A stretch of DNA of 64,000 nucleotides from an uncultured Spirochaetaceae bacterium (GCA_900315435.1 OMYY01000005.1:28147-92146), one strand, 5' to 3'; positions 1 to 9,588 are shown, counted from the first letter of the stretch. Translations and numbers: made by a program. The notes: a model not told the origin generated them from the sequence alone.

Positions 1-2
1 AG

Positions 3-440
3 GACACCAAGGCGACGGTTGTCACTGGCGTCGAGATGTTCAACAAGACCCTGGATACTGGTGAGGCCGGTGACAACGTCGGCTGCCTGCTCCGCGGTGT
101 CGACAAGAAGGATGTCGTTCGCGGCCAGGTCATCGCCAAGCCGGGTTCGATCACCCCGCACAGCAAGTTCATCGGTGCTCTGTACGTCCTGACCGCCGAT
201 GAGGGTGGAAGACACTCTCCGTTCTTCACTGGCTATCGCCCGCAGTTCTATTTCCGCACCACTGATATCACTGGTACGGTCATCCTGCCGGATGGTGTCC
301 AGATGGTGAAGCCGGGTGACCACACCTCCATCAAGGTCGAGCTGATTCACAAGATCGCTATGGACAAGGGCCTCCGCTTCGCAATCCGTGAGGGTGGCAA
401 GACGGTCGCTTCTGGCCAGGTCACCGAGATCGACGACTGA
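3..440 (+). CDS. tuf: Elongation factor Tu, C-terminal part (5' end outside window)
   Basis: The gene is cut by the left edge; the readable frame starts at base 3 and gives about 145 residues of domains II and III of EF-Tu. Recognisable family segments are the domain II stretch [13 protein letters not shown], the [11 protein letters not shown] segment that opens domain III, the [13 protein letters not shown] stretch of domain III and the C-terminal [12 protein letters not shown]-Tu delivers aminoacyl-tRNA to the ribosome as a GTP complex in the cytoplasm. The G domain with its P-loop lies outside the window. It sits directly upstream of the S10 operon, a common bacterial order, but a strong terminator separates the two. 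Confidence 0.97.
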   Translation, partial: DTKATVVTGVEMFNKTLDTGEAGDNVGCLLRGVDKKDVVRGQVIAKPGSITPHSKFIGALYVLTADEGGRHSPFFTGYRPQFYFRTTDITGTVILPDGVQMVKPGDHTSIKVELIHKIAMDKGLRFAIREGGKTVASGQVTEIDD

Positions 441-455
441 TTTTTGTGAGTGAAT

Positions 456-497
456 GTCTTGCCGGCATTCACATGAGCGCCGGCAAGACCCGTTTTT
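456..497 (+). terminator. Intrinsic terminator between tuf and rpsJ
   Basis: A perfect 11-bp stem (GTCTTGCCGGC at 456-466 with GCCGGCAAGAC at 479-489, loop of 12 nt) is followed by CCG and six T. The rpsJ Shine-Dalgarno GGAGGA lies just after it. No promoter was seen between the hairpin and rpsJ, so it may act as a partial terminator that sets the ratio of EF-Tu to ribosomal protein mRNA. Confidence 0.85.
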
Positions 498-512
498 TGG
501 AGGATTTTTCAA

Positions 513-821
513 ATGGCTAAAGAAAGAATTCGTGTCAGACTGAGAGGCTTTGATGTCGAGCTCGTCGAGAAGAGCGCCAAGTCGATCGTCGACACCGTAG
601 TGAAGGCCGGTGCTACTGTTTCCGGTCCTGTTCCACTTCCGACTCGTATCCAGAAATATACAGTTCTGAGATCGCCTTTTGTCAACAAGAAGTCTCGCGA
701 GCAGTTCGAGATGAGAACCCACAAGAGGTTGATCGACATTTTGGATCCGACATCAAAAGTCATGGATGCCCTCATGAAGCTTGAGCTCCCTGCCGGTGTT
801 GATGTTGAGATTAAACAGTAA
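513..821 (+). CDS. rpsJ: 30S ribosomal protein S10
   Basis: Encodes 102 residues, the usual S10 length, starting [14 protein letters not shown] and containing the conserved SGPVPLPTR segment and the RTHKRLIDI motif. S10 is part of the 30S head and also the NusE subunit of antitermination complexes. It is first in the S10-spc-alpha cluster; the ATG is preceded by GGAGGA at 499-504. The next gene, rplC, follows after 15 bp. Confidence 0.98.
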   Translation: MAKERIRVRLRGFDVELVEKSAKSIVDTVVKAGATVSGPVPLPTRIQKYTVLRSPFVNKKSREQFEMRTHKRLIDILDPTSKVMDALMKLELPAGVDVEIKQ

Positions 822-836
822 GAGTTGAGGTAAGAG

Positions 837-1457
837 ATGTTAGGGCTTATCGGCAAAAAAGTTGGTATGACGCAGGTGTTTGACGCGCAAGGCAGGCTCA
901 CACCCGTTACTGTTATCAAAATTGAGGACAACGTCGTCGTTGGTGAACGCACCGACGAGAAGAATGGTTACAAAGCCGCTGTCCTCGGTTCCATTGACAA
1001 GAAAAAGAGCACCGTCACCAAGCCGTATGCTGGCCAGTTCAAAAATGTTTGCGAACCCAAGAGAGTTGTTGTTGAGTTCCGCGACTACGAGAAAGAAGTG
1101 AAGGTCGGTGAGGTTCTGGGTGTCGATGTTTTCAAAGATACAACGTATGTTGATGTTTCTGGAACTTCGAAAGGTAAAGGTTTCGCTGGTGGTATGAGAC
1201 GCTACGGTTTCAGTGGCGGTCGCGATACCCACGGTTCCAAGTTCCACCGTGATCTTGGTGGCACGGCTATGTCTTCCACTCCTGCGCGCACGTTCAAGGG
1301 CCATCGCATGGCTGGACACATGGGCAACGAGAATGTCACTGTGCAGAACCTGAAAGTCGTCAAGATTGACGAGGACTTGCAGGTCTTGATGGTCAAGGGC
1401 GCAATCCCTGGCCCGACCCACAGCGTCGTCATCGTGAAGAAAGCAGTGAAGAAGTAA
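837..1457 (+). CDS. rplC: 50S ribosomal protein L3
   Basis: 206 residues beginning [16 protein letters not shown], the typical L3 start, with the core segment [18 protein letters not shown] and the downstream GSKFHR region that reaches toward the peptidyl transferase centre. Length is normal. L3 binds 23S rRNA early in assembly. It lies 15 bp after rpsJ and 11 bp before rplD in the same transcription unit. Confidence 0.98.
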   Translation: MLGLIGKKVGMTQVFDAQGRLTPVTVIKIEDNVVVGERTDEKNGYKAAVLGSIDKKKSTVTKPYAGQFKNVCEPKRVVVEFRDYEKEVKVGEVLGVDVFKDTTYVDVSGTSKGKGFAGGMRRYGFSGGRDTHGSKFHRDLGGTAMSSTPARTFKGHRMAGHMGNENVTVQNLKVVKIDEDLQVLMVKGAIPGPTHSVVIVKKAVKK

Positions 1458-1468
1458 GGGCGTAAGAT

Positions 1469-2113
1469 ATGGAAACGAAAGTATTTTCTACTGATGGAAA
1501 AGAGCTGAGGACTGTCGAGTTGAACGATGATGTGTTCAACCACAAGGTCAGCAACGGTACGATTTATTACGCCATCAATAACGAACTCGCGAATCGCAGA
1601 GTGGGAACTGCTTGCACGAAGACCCGTGCTGAGGTGAACTACAGCAATACGAAACCGTACAAGCAGAAGGGAACCGGCAACGCCCGTCAGGGTGACAAGA
1701 AGTCCCCGATTCTGGTTGGTGGTGGTACGATCTTCGGGCCGAAGCCGCGTGAGTATGGCTGGGTGCTCCCGAGAAAGATGAAGCATCTTGCCGTGAAGAG
1801 TCTTTTGACGCTTGGCGTACAGGAGAACCGTTTGGTTGTCGTCGAGGATTTCACCGTCGAGTCCGGCAAGACCAAAGACATGGTGAAGATCCTCAAGACG
1901 TTCAATCCTGACGAGACCCGCACCCTGCTGATCCTGAAAGGTGACGATGCGATGGTTCGCCGTGCCGCGCGCAACATTCCGTATGTCCACGTCCAGTCCT
2001 ACAACAGGCTGAGCGCACATGAGCTGCTGTACAGCAGAAAGATTGTTGTCATGGAAACCGGCGCAAAGAACCTGAACAATTTTTTCGGTGAAACCAAAGA
2101 GGCCGCAAAATGA
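1469..2113 (+). CDS. rplD: 50S ribosomal protein L4
   Basis: 214 residues. The L4 extended loop is visible as KQKGTGNARQGDKKSPILVGGGTIFGPKPR (residues around 70-95), which lines the exit tunnel, and the C-terminal half has the usual mixed alpha/beta pattern ending [10 protein letters not shown]. In many bacteria L4 autoregulates the S10 operon, but no leader element was identified here. The last codons overlap the rplW start by 4 bp (ATGA), so translation is coupled. Confidence 0.97.
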   Translation: METKVFSTDGKELRTVELNDDVFNHKVSNGTIYYAINNELANRRVGTACTKTRAEVNYSNTKPYKQKGTGNARQGDKKSPILVGGGTIFGPKPREYGWVLPRKMKHLAVKSLLTLGVQENRLVVVEDFTVESGKTKDMVKILKTFNPDETRTLLILKGDDAMVRRAARNIPYVHVQSYNRLSAHELLYSRKIVVMETGAKNLNNFFGETKEAAK

Positions 2114-2412
2114 GAGCAGATCAGATTATCATTGCCCCGATTTTGAGTGAGAAGAGCAATTTTGCGCGCGAAGGGGAGACTAAAAAGTACACGTTCCGCG
2201 TCCATATGGATGCGAGCAAGTTCCAGATCATGGATGCCGTCAAGGAACTATTCAAGGTGACCCCGGTGAAGTGCAATACGATGATTGTCAAAGGCAAGCC
2301 GAAATATTCCAGAGGCAGGGGCGGTTACGCTCTCGGCAATACTGGTGATTGGAAAAAGGCAATCGTGACCTTGGCCAAGGGCGAACAGATCCAGGCCATT
2401 GAGGGAGTTTGA
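2110..2412 (+). CDS. rplW: 50S ribosomal protein L23
   Basis: 100 residues starting [17 protein letters not shown], with the L23 signature region [30 protein letters not shown]23 sits at the polypeptide exit and docks trigger factor and SRP. It overlaps rplD by 4 bp, and its stop lies 11 bp before the chosen rplB start. Confidence 0.97.
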   Translation: MRADQIIIAPILSEKSNFAREGETKKYTFRVHMDASKFQIMDAVKELFKVTPVKCNTMIVKGKPKYSRGRGGYALGNTGDWKKAIVTLAKGEQIQAIEGV

Positions 2413-2423
2413 GGAGAATAGGT

Positions 2424-3251
2424 ATGGCACTGAGAACTTATAAACCGAACACTCCGGGCCTTCGCCAGAAGACCACGCTGGTTTTCGACGAGATTACTGC
2501 GAAGAAGCCTGAGAAGTCCCTGACCAGCTACCTGCACAGGACTGCAGGACGCGACAGCTTCGGTCACATTAGCGTCCGTCGCAGAGGCGGTGGAGTCAAG
2601 CGCAAGTATCGTGTGATTGACTTCAGGCGCGACAAGCACGGCGTTGAGGGAACGGTCAAGACGATCGAGTACGATCCGAACCGCTCCGCCAACATCGCCC
2701 TTGTCTTCTACACCGATGGTGAGAAGAGATACATGATCGCCCCGGAAGGCCTGAAGGTCGGACAGAAGGTCATGAGTGGCGAGAACGCTCCACTGACCGT
2801 GGGCAATGCGCTTCCCTTGAAGAACATCCCGCTTGGCCTGATGGTCCACAACGTTGAGCTCACGCTCGGCCGTGGCGGCCAGCTGGTCCGTGCTGCCGGA
2901 CTTGGTGCGACGATTGTCGCCAAGGAAGGTTCCTACGTGACCCTGAGACTGCCCTCCAGCGAGATGAGGATGGTCTTCGGCGAGTGTTATGCGACCATCG
3001 GCCAGCTCGGCAACTTCGACCACATGAACGTCAATCTCGGCAAGGCGGGCGCAAGCCGTCACCTGGGCCGCAGACCGGCCGTCCGTGGTATTGCCATGAA
3101 CCCGATCGACCATCCGCATGGTGGTGGTGAGGGCAAGACCGGTACGGGACGCAATCCTGTCTCTCCGTGGGGTAAGCCTGCCAAGGGTGGTACTACTCGT
3201 TCGAAGAAGAAACCGTCGAATGCCTTCATTGTGAAGAAGAGATCGAAGTAA
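2424..3251 (+). CDS. rplB: 50S ribosomal protein L2
   Basis: 275 residues from the ATG at 2424 ([15 protein letters not shown]). An in-frame GTG at 2409 would add five residues, but GAGGAG at 2411-2416 is a good ribosome site for 2424 and the shorter form matches the family. The C-terminal part has [15 protein letters not shown], including the conserved His needed for peptidyl transferase assembly. L2 is a primary 23S rRNA binder. Downstream rpsS starts 10 bp later. Confidence 0.97.
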   Translation: MALRTYKPNTPGLRQKTTLVFDEITAKKPEKSLTSYLHRTAGRDSFGHISVRRRGGGVKRKYRVIDFRRDKHGVEGTVKTIEYDPNRSANIALVFYTDGEKRYMIAPEGLKVGQKVMSGENAPLTVGNALPLKNIPLGLMVHNVELTLGRGGQLVRAAGLGATIVAKEGSYVTLRLPSSEMRMVFGECYATIGQLGNFDHMNVNLGKAGASRHLGRRPAVRGIAMNPIDHPHGGGEGKTGTGRNPVSPWGKPAKGGTTRSKKKPSNAFIVKKRSK

Positions 3252-3261
3252 GGAGTAAATC

Positions 3262-3540
3262 GTGAGCAGATCTATCAAGAAAGGCCCGTTTGTCGAGAAG
3301 AAACTCTTGAAGCGGGTTGAAGAGGCTAAGAAGGCCAATCAGAAATCGATGATCAAGACGTACTCCAGAGCTTCTATGATCATCCCTGACATGGTAGGCA
3401 TCACCATCTCCGTTTACAACGGAAAGACTTGGGTGCCGGTTTTCGTTACCGAGAACCTCGTCGGACACAAGCTCGGTGAGTTTGCCCCGACCAGAGTGTT
3501 CCGCGGTCACTCCCTGGGTGACAAGGCTGTCGCCAAATAA
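3262..3540 (+). CDS. rpsS: 30S ribosomal protein S19
   Basis: 92 residues from a GTG start at 3262 preceded by AAGGAG. The sequence [14 protein letters not shown] and the segment [17 protein letters not shown] are diagnostic for S19, which forms a complex with S13 in the 30S head near the A-site. Normal length, in the S10 operon between rplB and rplV. Confidence 0.97.
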   Translation: MSRSIKKGPFVEKKLLKRVEEAKKANQKSMIKTYSRASMIIPDMVGITISVYNGKTWVPVFVTENLVGHKLGEFAPTRVFRGHSLGDKAVAK

Positions 3541-3554
3541 GGAAGTAGAGCATT

Positions 3555-3917
3555 ATGGCAGATAAAAAAGGTTATACCGCTGTTGCCAAGTTCTTGCTGG
3601 TTTCTCCTTCCAAGGTCCGCCCCGTCGCTGACCTGGTGAGACGGAAACCGTACCCCGAGGCTGTCGCTATCCTCGAGGCGATGCCTCAGAAGGGCGCACG
3701 CCTGATCCTGAAGGTATTGAAGAGCGCTGGCGCGAACGCAGTGAATGTGAACAACAGATTGGATGAGGAAGATCTGGTGGTTGCTGAGCTGAAGATTGAC
3801 GATGGTCCCAGACTCAAGAGAGTATGGCCCAGATCCCATGGAAGAAGAGATATTCTTCTGCGCAGGATGTCGCACATTACCGTCACTGTCGACGAAAAAG
3901 CTAGTGTGAGGAAATAA
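3555..3917 (+). CDS. rplV: 50S ribosomal protein L22
   Basis: 120 residues. The fold core is visible as LLVSPSKVRPVADLVRRK and the C-terminal beta hairpin region PRLKRVWPRSHGRRDILLRRMSHITV, which reaches into the exit tunnel and is the site of macrolide resistance changes in other bacteria. The stop codon abuts the rpsC start (3918) without a gap. Confidence 0.97.
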   Translation: MADKKGYTAVAKFLLVSPSKVRPVADLVRRKPYPEAVAILEAMPQKGARLILKVLKSAGANAVNVNNRLDEEDLVVAELKIDDGPRLKRVWPRSHGRRDILLRRMSHITVTVDEKASVRK

Positions 3918-4631
3918 ATGGGCCAGAAAGTTAATCCTATTGGACTGAGATTGGGTATCAACAAGACCTGGAAGTCCAAGTGGTTTGTAGATCGCAAACA
4001 GTATGCAGACACGCTGCATGAGGACTTGAAGCTGCGCAAAGAGCTGCTTGCTTGTCCTGAGGTACAGGGTGCTGAGATTTCTGACGTCGAGATTGTCAGA
4101 CAGCCTCAGCGCATCACGATCATGATCACCACCAGCAGACCTGGAATCATCATCGGCAGCAAGGGTGCCAACGTCGAGAAGCTTGGCCAGAGACTGCAGA
4201 AGCTGTCCAATCAGAAGGTGGCCATCAAGATCAAGGAGATCAAGAAACCCGAGGCTGATGCGCAGCTCATCTCTGCCAACATCGCCCGCCAGCTTGTCGC
4301 CCGTGGTTCTTACCGCAGAGCGATGAAGACCGCGATCAGCAAGGCGTTGCAAAGCGGTGCCCAGGGTATCAAGGTCAGACTTTCTGGACGTATCGGTGGT
4401 GCCGAGATTTCCCGCAGCGAGTGGATGAAGGAAGGCCGCGTGCCTCTCCACACCCTCCGCAGCGACATCGACTACGGTTTCACCACTGCCAACACCTCCT
4501 TCGGCTGCATTGGCGTCAAGGTTTGGGTGTTCAATGGCGAGATCTATGACCATGTCCAGAAGAACGATGCCGGTACGGTCGCCAAGAGCCCGATGAAGGC
4601 CGAGGGCGAGACCGCCGATGCAAGGAGCTAA
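3918..4631 (+). CDS. rpsC: 30S ribosomal protein S3
   Basis: 237 residues starting MGQKVNPIGLRLGI. The KH-like domain motif PGIIIGSKGANVEKL is present at about residues 75-90 and the C-terminal domain carries the segment SGRIGGAEISRSEW. S3 contributes to mRNA entry and helicase activity of the 30S. The C-terminus has a short charged extension typical of the family. It starts on the base after the rplV stop and ends 3 bp before rplP. Confidence 0.97.
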   Translation: MGQKVNPIGLRLGINKTWKSKWFVDRKQYADTLHEDLKLRKELLACPEVQGAEISDVEIVRQPQRITIMITTSRPGIIIGSKGANVEKLGQRLQKLSNQKVAIKIKEIKKPEADAQLISANIARQLVARGSYRRAMKTAISKALQSGAQGIKVRLSGRIGGAEISRSEWMKEGRVPLHTLRSDIDYGFTTANTSFGCIGVKVWVFNGEIYDHVQKNDAGTVAKSPMKAEGETADARS

Positions 4632-4634
4632 GCC

Positions 4635-5051
4635 ATGCTGAGTCCGAAGAGAGTTGAATGGAGAAAGAAGCAGCGCGGAGACCGCAAGGGCGTCGCCCAT
4701 GTCGGCAACACGCTGGCTTTTGGTGAGTTTGGCCTGATGGCTACCGAGCCGCTCTGGATCACGAACCGTCAGATCGAGGCAGCCCGTATCGCCTTGTCCC
4801 GCAGCATCAAGCGCGGTGGCAAGATTTGGATCCGGATCTATCCCGACATGCCGTATACCAAGAAGCCTGCCGAAACCAGACAGGGAAACGGCAAAGGTGC
4901 CCCGGAAGGCTGGGTTGCAGTCGTGAAGACCGGCACCATCATGTTTGAGATGGGCGGTGTTTCGAAAGACGTCGCTGTCGAGGCAATGACGCTGGCAGCG
5001 TCCAAGCTTCCGATCCATACCAAGTTCGTCGAGAGACGCGAGGCGGAGTGA
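4635..5051 (+). CDS. rplP: 50S ribosomal protein L16
   Basis: 138 residues, the usual length, with [15 protein letters not shown] at the start and the conserved region [22 protein letters not shown], then [19 protein letters not shown]16 positions tRNA in the A-site of the 50S. The TGA stop lies in the short gap before the rpmC start. Confidence 0.97.
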   Translation: MLSPKRVEWRKKQRGDRKGVAHVGNTLAFGEFGLMATEPLWITNRQIEAARIALSRSIKRGGKIWIRIYPDMPYTKKPAETRQGNGKGAPEGWVAVVKTGTIMFEMGGVSKDVAVEAMTLAASKLPIHTKFVERREAE

Positions 5052-5056
5052 GAGTT

Positions 5057-5263
5057 ATGAAGAATTCGTTTAACGATTTGACCCTGGACGAGTTGAAGGC
5101 AAAGAAGGAAGAGCTTCACAAGCAGCTGCTTGACCTGAGAATGGGGAGAGTGCTTGGCCATTTGGACAACCCGCTCGTCCTGCGCACGACTCGCAGAAGT
5201 ATCGCTCGTGTCAACACGCTGATCCGCGAGTACGAGCTTGGCATCCGTAAGGCTGCCAAATAA
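5057..5263 (+). CDS. rpmC: 50S ribosomal protein L29
   Basis: 68 residues from ATG 5057 ([24 protein letters not shown]), an all-helical protein with the C-terminal motif [18 protein letters not shown] at 5048 in the same frame overlaps the rplP stop but has no ribosome site; GGAG at 5045-5048 serves the ATG at 5057. L29 sits near the tunnel exit next to L23. Confidence 0.92.
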   Translation: MKNSFNDLTLDELKAKKEELHKQLLDLRMGRVLGHLDNPLVLRTTRRSIARVNTLIREYELGIRKAAK

Positions 5264-5274
5264 GGGAGTGAGAG

Positions 5275-5529
5275 ATGGAAAAAGCTTGGAACAAGACCTT
5301 TGTCGGACAGGTTGTCAGCGATAAGATGGACAAGACGATCACCGTCGCCATCTCCACCAAGATGCTGCACCCCCTGTACAAGAAGTATGTGACCAGCACC
5401 AAGAAGGTGAAGGCTCACGATGAGAAAAACGAGGCCAAGGAAGGTGACACCGTCCGTATCGAACAGTGCCGCCATCTGAGCAAGGATGTTTGCTGGCGTC
5501 TCGTTCAGATTGTCGAGCGTGCTCGGTAA
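5275..5529 (+). CDS. rpsQ: 30S ribosomal protein S17
   Basis: 84 residues with the S17 OB-fold signature: [16 protein letters not shown] near the N-terminus, then [29 protein letters not shown]17 binds 16S rRNA helices early in 30S assembly. Standard position between rpmC and rplN. Confidence 0.97.
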   Translation: MEKAWNKTFVGQVVSDKMDKTITVAISTKMLHPLYKKYVTSTKKVKAHDEKNEAKEGDTVRIEQCRHLSKDVCWRLVQIVERAR

Positions 5530-5548
5530 GTAGGGCAGGAGAGACATT

Positions 5549-5914
5549 ATGATCCAGATGCAGAGCTATTTGAATGTCGCGGACAATAGTGGAGCCAAGC
5601 GGGTCCAGTGCATCAAGGTCCTCGGTGGAAGCCACAGATATGTCGCCAGTGTCGGCGATATCATCGTGGTCGCCGTCAAGGACGCACTCCCCAATGGCGC
5701 CATCAAGCGCGGCGACGTGCTCAAGGCCGTGATTGTCCGTACGAGGAAGGAATACCGCAGACCTGACGGTACCTATATCAGGTTCGATGATAACGCATGC
5801 GTCATCATCGACGCCAACAATAACCCGCGCGGCAAGCGCATTTTCGGACCCGTTGCAAGGGAACTTCGCAATGGTTACATGAAGATCGTGTCCCTCGCGC
5901 CGGAAGTGTTGTAG
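5549..5914 (+). CDS. rplN: 50S ribosomal protein L14
   Basis: 121 residues starting [27 protein letters not shown], which matches the family start. The [29 protein letters not shown] segment is diagnostic. L14 forms part of the subunit interface. First gene of the classical spc operon, but no promoter was seen in the 19-bp gap, so it is read from the S10 unit. Confidence 0.97.
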   Translation: MIQMQSYLNVADNSGAKRVQCIKVLGGSHRYVASVGDIIVVAVKDALPNGAIKRGDVLKAVIVRTRKEYRRPDGTYIRFDDNACVIIDANNNPRGKRIFGPVARELRNGYMKIVSLAPEVL

Positions 5915-5924
5915 GAGATCAGCT

Positions 5925-6230
5925 ATGAGACTGAAGAAAAATGACACCGTAAAAGTCATCTCTGGCAAGGACAAGGGCAAGACCGGCCGTATCCTTTCCA
6001 CTGATGCCAAGAACTCGAAAGTTCTGGTCCAGGGTGTCAACATGGTCAAGAAGACCGTGAAAAAGAAAAACCCGCAGGACAAGGGTGGCTTCGTGGAGAT
6101 CGAGGCTCCGATTTCTGTGGCAAATGTCGCTTATGTCACCAAAGACGGCAAGACGACTCGCATCGGATACAAGTTTGACGAGAAGGGCAACAAGGTCCGT
6201 TTCGCCAAAAAGACTGGGGAAACACTCTGA
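5925..6230 (+). CDS. rplX: 50S ribosomal protein L24
   Basis: 101 residues with the KOW motif [20 protein letters not shown] at residues 4-23 and [15 protein letters not shown] after it. L24 starts 50S assembly. The TGA stop overlaps the rplE ATG by one base (TGATG), so the two are coupled. Confidence 0.97.
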   Translation: MRLKKNDTVKVISGKDKGKTGRILSTDAKNSKVLVQGVNMVKKTVKKKNPQDKGGFVEIEAPISVANVAYVTKDGKTTRIGYKFDEKGNKVRFAKKTGETL

Positions 6231-6859
6231 TGGCAGAAGACAAGAAAGAAAAGGCGGCAGCTCCGAAGAAGGCTGAGAAAGCTGAGACTGCACCTGTTGA
6301 AAAGTTTGTCCCGAACTTTAAGAGGAAGTATCTGGAAGAGGTCGCGCCTGCCCTGTTCAAGGAGCACGGCTACACCTCCGTCATGCAAGTACCCCGTCTT
6401 GAGAAGATCGTGGTCAGCATCGGTTGCGGTGATGCCGTCGAGAACAAGAAACTGCTCGAGACCGCCGTCAAGGAGCTGGAGACGATCACCGGTCAGCACG
6501 TTGTCAAGACCAAGGCGAGAAAGTCCATCGCCAACTTCAAGGTCCGCGAGGGCCAGGAGATTGGCGCCATGGTCACGCTTCGTGGAGACAATATGTGGTT
6601 CTTCCTGGAGAGACTGATCTGTATCGCTCTTCCGCGTGTGAAGGACTTCAGAGGCGTCAATCCCAACGCTTTCGACGGAAGAGGAAATTACTCCCTCGGC
6701 ATTACCGAGCAGATTATTTTCCCGGAAATCGACTTCGACAAGATTGAGCGGATTAGCGGTATGAACATTGCGTTCGTCACCACTGCCAGGACCGACGAAG
6801 AGGGCTATGACCTGCTTGCAAAGCTCGGCATGCCTTTCGCAAAGAAAGCCGGTAAGTAA
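6230..6859 (+). CDS. rplE: 50S ribosomal protein L5 with charged N-terminal extension
   Basis: 209 residues. The first 27 or so ([20 protein letters not shown] and on) form a Lys/Ala/Glu-rich extension absent from the roughly 180-residue typical L5. The L5 core begins at about [13 protein letters not shown] and includes [21 protein letters not shown] and [23 protein letters not shown]5 with 5S rRNA forms the central protuberance. The extension resembles the tail on L17 in this same cluster. The start at 6230 overlaps the rplX stop; a downstream ATG that would remove the extension was not found close to the core. Confidence 0.95.
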   Translation: MAEDKKEKAAAPKKAEKAETAPVEKFVPNFKRKYLEEVAPALFKEHGYTSVMQVPRLEKIVVSIGCGDAVENKKLLETAVKELETITGQHVVKTKARKSIANFKVREGQEIGAMVTLRGDNMWFFLERLICIALPRVKDFRGVNPNAFDGRGNYSLGITEQIIFPEIDFDKIERISGMNIAFVTTARTDEEGYDLLAKLGMPFAKKAGK

Positions 6860-6871
6860 GGGTTAGAGATC

Positions 6872-7057
6872 ATGGCAAAGAAATCGTTGATTATCAAATC
6901 GAAGAGAGATCCGAAGTTCAGCACCAGAAGCTATCATCGTTGCAGAATTTGCGGTCGTCCTCGTGGATATATGCGTCAGTTTGATATGTGCAGAATTTGC
7001 TTCCGCAAGCTGGCGAGCGAAGGCCAGATTCCTGGCGTTACTAAATCTAGTTGGTAA
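6872..7057 (+). CDS. rpsZ: 30S ribosomal protein S14, zinc-binding type Z
   Basis: 61 residues, the short zinc form. Cysteines pair as CRIC (around residue 24) and CRIC (around residue 40), giving a four-Cys zinc site, and the end is PGVTKSSW as in other type Z proteins. This form is used in place of the longer zinc-free S14. It lies between rplE and rpsH as usual. Confidence 0.96.
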   Translation: MAKKSLIIKSKRDPKFSTRSYHRCRICGRPRGYMRQFDMCRICFRKLASEGQIPGVTKSSW

Positions 7058-7069
7058 GGAGAGACTACT

Positions 7070-7468
7070 ATGGCAGTAAGTGATCCAGTAGCAGATATGC
7101 TCACCAAGATTAGAAACGCTAGTCTGGCGAAGCACGATAAGGTAGACATCTCTACTTCGAAGATGAAGCTTCAGATCATCAAGATCTTGAAGAATGAGGG
7201 TTTCGTGAAGAACTTCAAGAAGGTGACCAAGGACAACTTCCCGTTCGTCCGCGTCTACTTGAAGTACGATGAGAATCAGGCTCCTGTCATTCATGGCATC
7301 GAGCGCATGTCCACTCCGGGCCGCCGCATGTACACTGGGTATCGCGACATGCCCCGCGTGTACAATGGCTATGGTGTCCTGGTGGTCTCGACTTCCGAGG
7401 GTGTCATCACCGGAAAGAAGGCCGCGGAGTCCAAGATCGGTGGCGAGCTGATCTGCAAGGTTTGGTAA
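7070..7468 (+). CDS. rpsH: 30S ribosomal protein S8
   Basis: 132 residues with the S8 start [13 protein letters not shown] and the C-terminal signature [18 protein letters not shown]8 binds the central domain of 16S rRNA and in E. coli represses the spc operon; no target hairpin was recognised here. Preceded by AAGGAGAG 13 bp after rpsZ. Confidence 0.97.
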   Translation: MAVSDPVADMLTKIRNASLAKHDKVDISTSKMKLQIIKILKNEGFVKNFKKVTKDNFPFVRVYLKYDENQAPVIHGIERMSTPGRRMYTGYRDMPRVYNGYGVLVVSTSEGVITGKKAAESKIGGELICKVW

Positions 7469-7482
7469 GGAGGAGGTAGAAC

Positions 7483-8028
7483 ATGTCCAGAATTGGAAGA
7501 TTGCCTATCGTTCTCCCGCAGGGCGTCAAGGTTTCCGTGGCCGGTACGTCGGTCACTGTCGAGGGCCCGAAGGGCAAGACCGCTGTCACCGTGAATCCCG
7601 ACATCACTGTCGAGGTCAAGGACGGGAAGGTCGAGGTAAGCCGCAAGGACGATTCGATTCGTAACAGAAGTTTGCACGGTCTGTACCGCCAGCTGATCAA
7701 CAACGCGGTCGTCGGTGTCACCACGGGATATTCCAAGAGCCTGACGATCAACGGTGTCGGTTACCGCGCCGAGGCCAAGGGCAAGAACATCCTGTTCACT
7801 CTCGGCTACGCAACCCAGATCGAGTTTGTCTGCCCGGAAGGCGTCGAGCTGAAGGTCGATAACCCGAACAAGGTTACCGTCTCCTCCATCGACAAGCAGA
7901 AGGTGGGACAGGTTGCGGCGGACATCAGAAGTCTGCGTGGACCTGAGCCGTATAAGGGCAAGGGTATCAAGTACGAGCAGGAGGTCATCCGCCGCAAGGC
8001 TGGTAAGACCGCTGCCGCGAAGAAATGA
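7483..8028 (+). CDS. rplF: 50S ribosomal protein L6
   Basis: 181 residues with the duplicated L6 fold. It begins MSRIGRLPIVLPQGVKV, and the second domain has the family signature RGPEPYKGKGIKYEQEVIRRKAGK. L6 lies near the sarcin-ricin loop and the factor site. An AAGGAGGAGG ribosome site precedes the ATG. Confidence 0.97.
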   Translation: MSRIGRLPIVLPQGVKVSVAGTSVTVEGPKGKTAVTVNPDITVEVKDGKVEVSRKDDSIRNRSLHGLYRQLINNAVVGVTTGYSKSLTINGVGYRAEAKGKNILFTLGYATQIEFVCPEGVELKVDNPNKVTVSSIDKQKVGQVAADIRSLRGPEPYKGKGIKYEQEVIRRKAGKTAAAKK

Positions 8029-8043
8029 TGGTAGGCTAGCGTT

Positions 8044-8403
8044 ATGAACAGAATTATCGATAAGCAGAGAAAGCACGAACGCCGCAAGCTCCACATCAGA
8101 AAGCATCTGAGTGGCACTCCGGATCGTCCGCGTATGACTGTGTTCCGCAGCAATCTGCACATGTACGTCCAGGTCATCGACGACGTCAACGGCAAGACCT
8201 TGGTCTCCGCCAGCACTGTCGAGGGTGATCTGAAGGGCGTGAGGAACAATGTCGAGAATGCCGCGAAGCTTGGCGAGATTGCCGGCAAGCGCATGCTCGA
8301 GAAGAATATCAACACTGTGGTGTTCGATCGTAACGGTTACATGTATCATGGCATCGTGAAGAGCATCGCCGATGGCGCCCGCAAGGCCGGTGTCAAGTTC
8401 TAA
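8044..8403 (+). CDS. rplR: 50S ribosomal protein L18
   Basis: 119 residues with [37 protein letters not shown] and the C-terminal [22 protein letters not shown]18 binds 5S rRNA with L5. Normal length and position; the next gene starts 11 bp later. Confidence 0.97.
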   Translation: MNRIIDKQRKHERRKLHIRKHLSGTPDRPRMTVFRSNLHMYVQVIDDVNGKTLVSASTVEGDLKGVRNNVENAAKLGEIAGKRMLEKNINTVVFDRNGYMYHGIVKSIADGARKAGVKF

Positions 8404-8414
8404 GGGGTAGTACT

Positions 8415-8939
8415 GTGGCTAACAATGAAAGAGAAAGAGACCACAACAAGGACGATGGATTTGTTGAGCATCTCGTTCGGCTGAACCGCGTCAGCAAGGT
8501 TGTCAAAGGCGGCAAGCATGCCTCCTTCGCCGCCTTGGTCGTTGTCGGTGATAAGAAAGGTCACGTGGGCTACGGCTTCGGCAAGTCCAACGATGTGACT
8601 GAGGCAATCCGCAAGGCTTCTTCCAGAGCAAGAGCACACCTGGTTACCGTTCCGATGAAGAACGATACCCCGAAGATCCCTCACGAGATCGTCGGCGCCT
8701 ACAAGAGCGCGCGTGTGCTTCTCCGCCCGGCAGTTGCCGGTACGGGCATCAAGGCCGGTGGCGCTGTCCGCTTCATCTGCGATGCCGCTGGCATCAACGA
8801 TGTCGTGAGCAAGTCCCTCGGTTCTCGCAACCCGATCAACTCTGTCAAGGCGACCTTTGACGCCATCGAGCACATGATGGACGCCAAGGCTGTCGCCAAG
8901 GCCAGAGGCAAGAAGTCCCTTGCCGAGATGTGGGGGTAA
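8415..8939 (+). CDS. rpsE: 30S ribosomal protein S5
   Basis: 174 residues from a GTG start at 8415. The double-stranded RNA-binding like segment LNRVSKVVKGGKHASFAALVVVGDKKGHVGYG and the C-terminal domain AGGAVRFICDAAGINDVVSKSLGSRNPIN are typical. S5 affects decoding accuracy. The weak ribosome site is AAGGGG at 8403-8408. Confidence 0.97.
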   Translation: MANNERERDHNKDDGFVEHLVRLNRVSKVVKGGKHASFAALVVVGDKKGHVGYGFGKSNDVTEAIRKASSRARAHLVTVPMKNDTPKIPHEIVGAYKSARVLLRPAVAGTGIKAGGAVRFICDAAGINDVVSKSLGSRNPINSVKATFDAIEHMMDAKAVAKARGKKSLAEMWG

Positions 8940-8943
8940 TGGT

Positions 8944-9132
8944 ATGGCAGAAGCAAAGAAACTGAAAATCACTCTGGTGAGAAGCTTGAACCGCTGCCTG
9001 CCCAGCCAGGTCAAGAACGCCAAGGCTCTTGGCCTGGGCAAGATCAGTAGCACCGTCATCGCGGACGACACTCCGTCGGTTCGTGGCATGATCCGTGTTG
9101 TCGCTCATCTTGTAAAAGTCGAGGAGATGTAA
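8944..9132 (+). CDS. rpmD: 50S ribosomal protein L30
   Basis: 62 residues from ATG 8944 (MAEAKKLKITLVRSLNRC), 4 bp after the rpsE stop. A longer frame reaches back into rpsE, but the length from 8944 matches the family. The segment KALGLGKISSTVIADDTPSVRGMI is the L30 core. Confidence 0.94.
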   Translation: MAEAKKLKITLVRSLNRCLPSQVKNAKALGLGKISSTVIADDTPSVRGMIRVVAHLVKVEEM

Positions 9133-9133
9133 C

Positions 9134-9565
9134 ATGGCACAGATTGTTGCGCCAAAGGGCGCAAATACCAAGAAGACCATCGTCGGTCGTGGCGCTTCCA
9201 GCAAGGGAAGGACTTGCGGAAGGGGCAACAACGGTCAGAACTCCCGTTCTGGCGGTGGAGTCAAGCCGGGATTCGAAGGTGGACAGATGCCCTTGTATCG
9301 CCGTTTGGCAAGAAGGGGTTTCTCAAATTCCAAATTTAAGGTAACATATCTTCCTGTTTCCCTTACCGTCCTGGAAGCGAGCTTCGCTGATGGTGAAACC
9401 GTGAGCGACGCCACTCTCAGAGAGAAGGGCATCCTGTCCGGTGCCAAAGCCCAGGCCAAAATCCTTGCGGATGGTGACTTGAGCAAGAAACTCGTCATCG
9501 AGGGCCTGAAGGTCTCCGCCGCTGCCGGCGAGAAGATCAAAGCCGCTGGTGGTGAAGTTCGGTAA
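9134..9565 (+). CDS. rplO: 50S ribosomal protein L15
   Basis: 143 residues. The glycine-rich N-terminal tail is present (GRGASSKGRTCGRGNNGQNS, then SGGGVKPGFEGGQMPLYRRL) and the globular C-terminal part ends KIKAAGGEVR. L15 is a late assembly protein of the 50S. It follows rpmD after one base. Confidence 0.97.
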   Translation: MAQIVAPKGANTKKTIVGRGASSKGRTCGRGNNGQNSRSGGGVKPGFEGGQMPLYRRLARRGFSNSKFKVTYLPVSLTVLEASFADGETVSDATLREKGILSGAKAQAKILADGDLSKKLVIEGLKVSAAAGEKIKAAGGEVR

Positions 9566-9588
9566 GTTGGAGCAAAGAGAAGGGCTTT

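Noticed and set aside
3507..5018. Open frame of 503 codons opposite rplV, rpsC and rplP
   Set aside because: It overlaps conserved ribosomal protein genes on the other strand and has no domain pattern.
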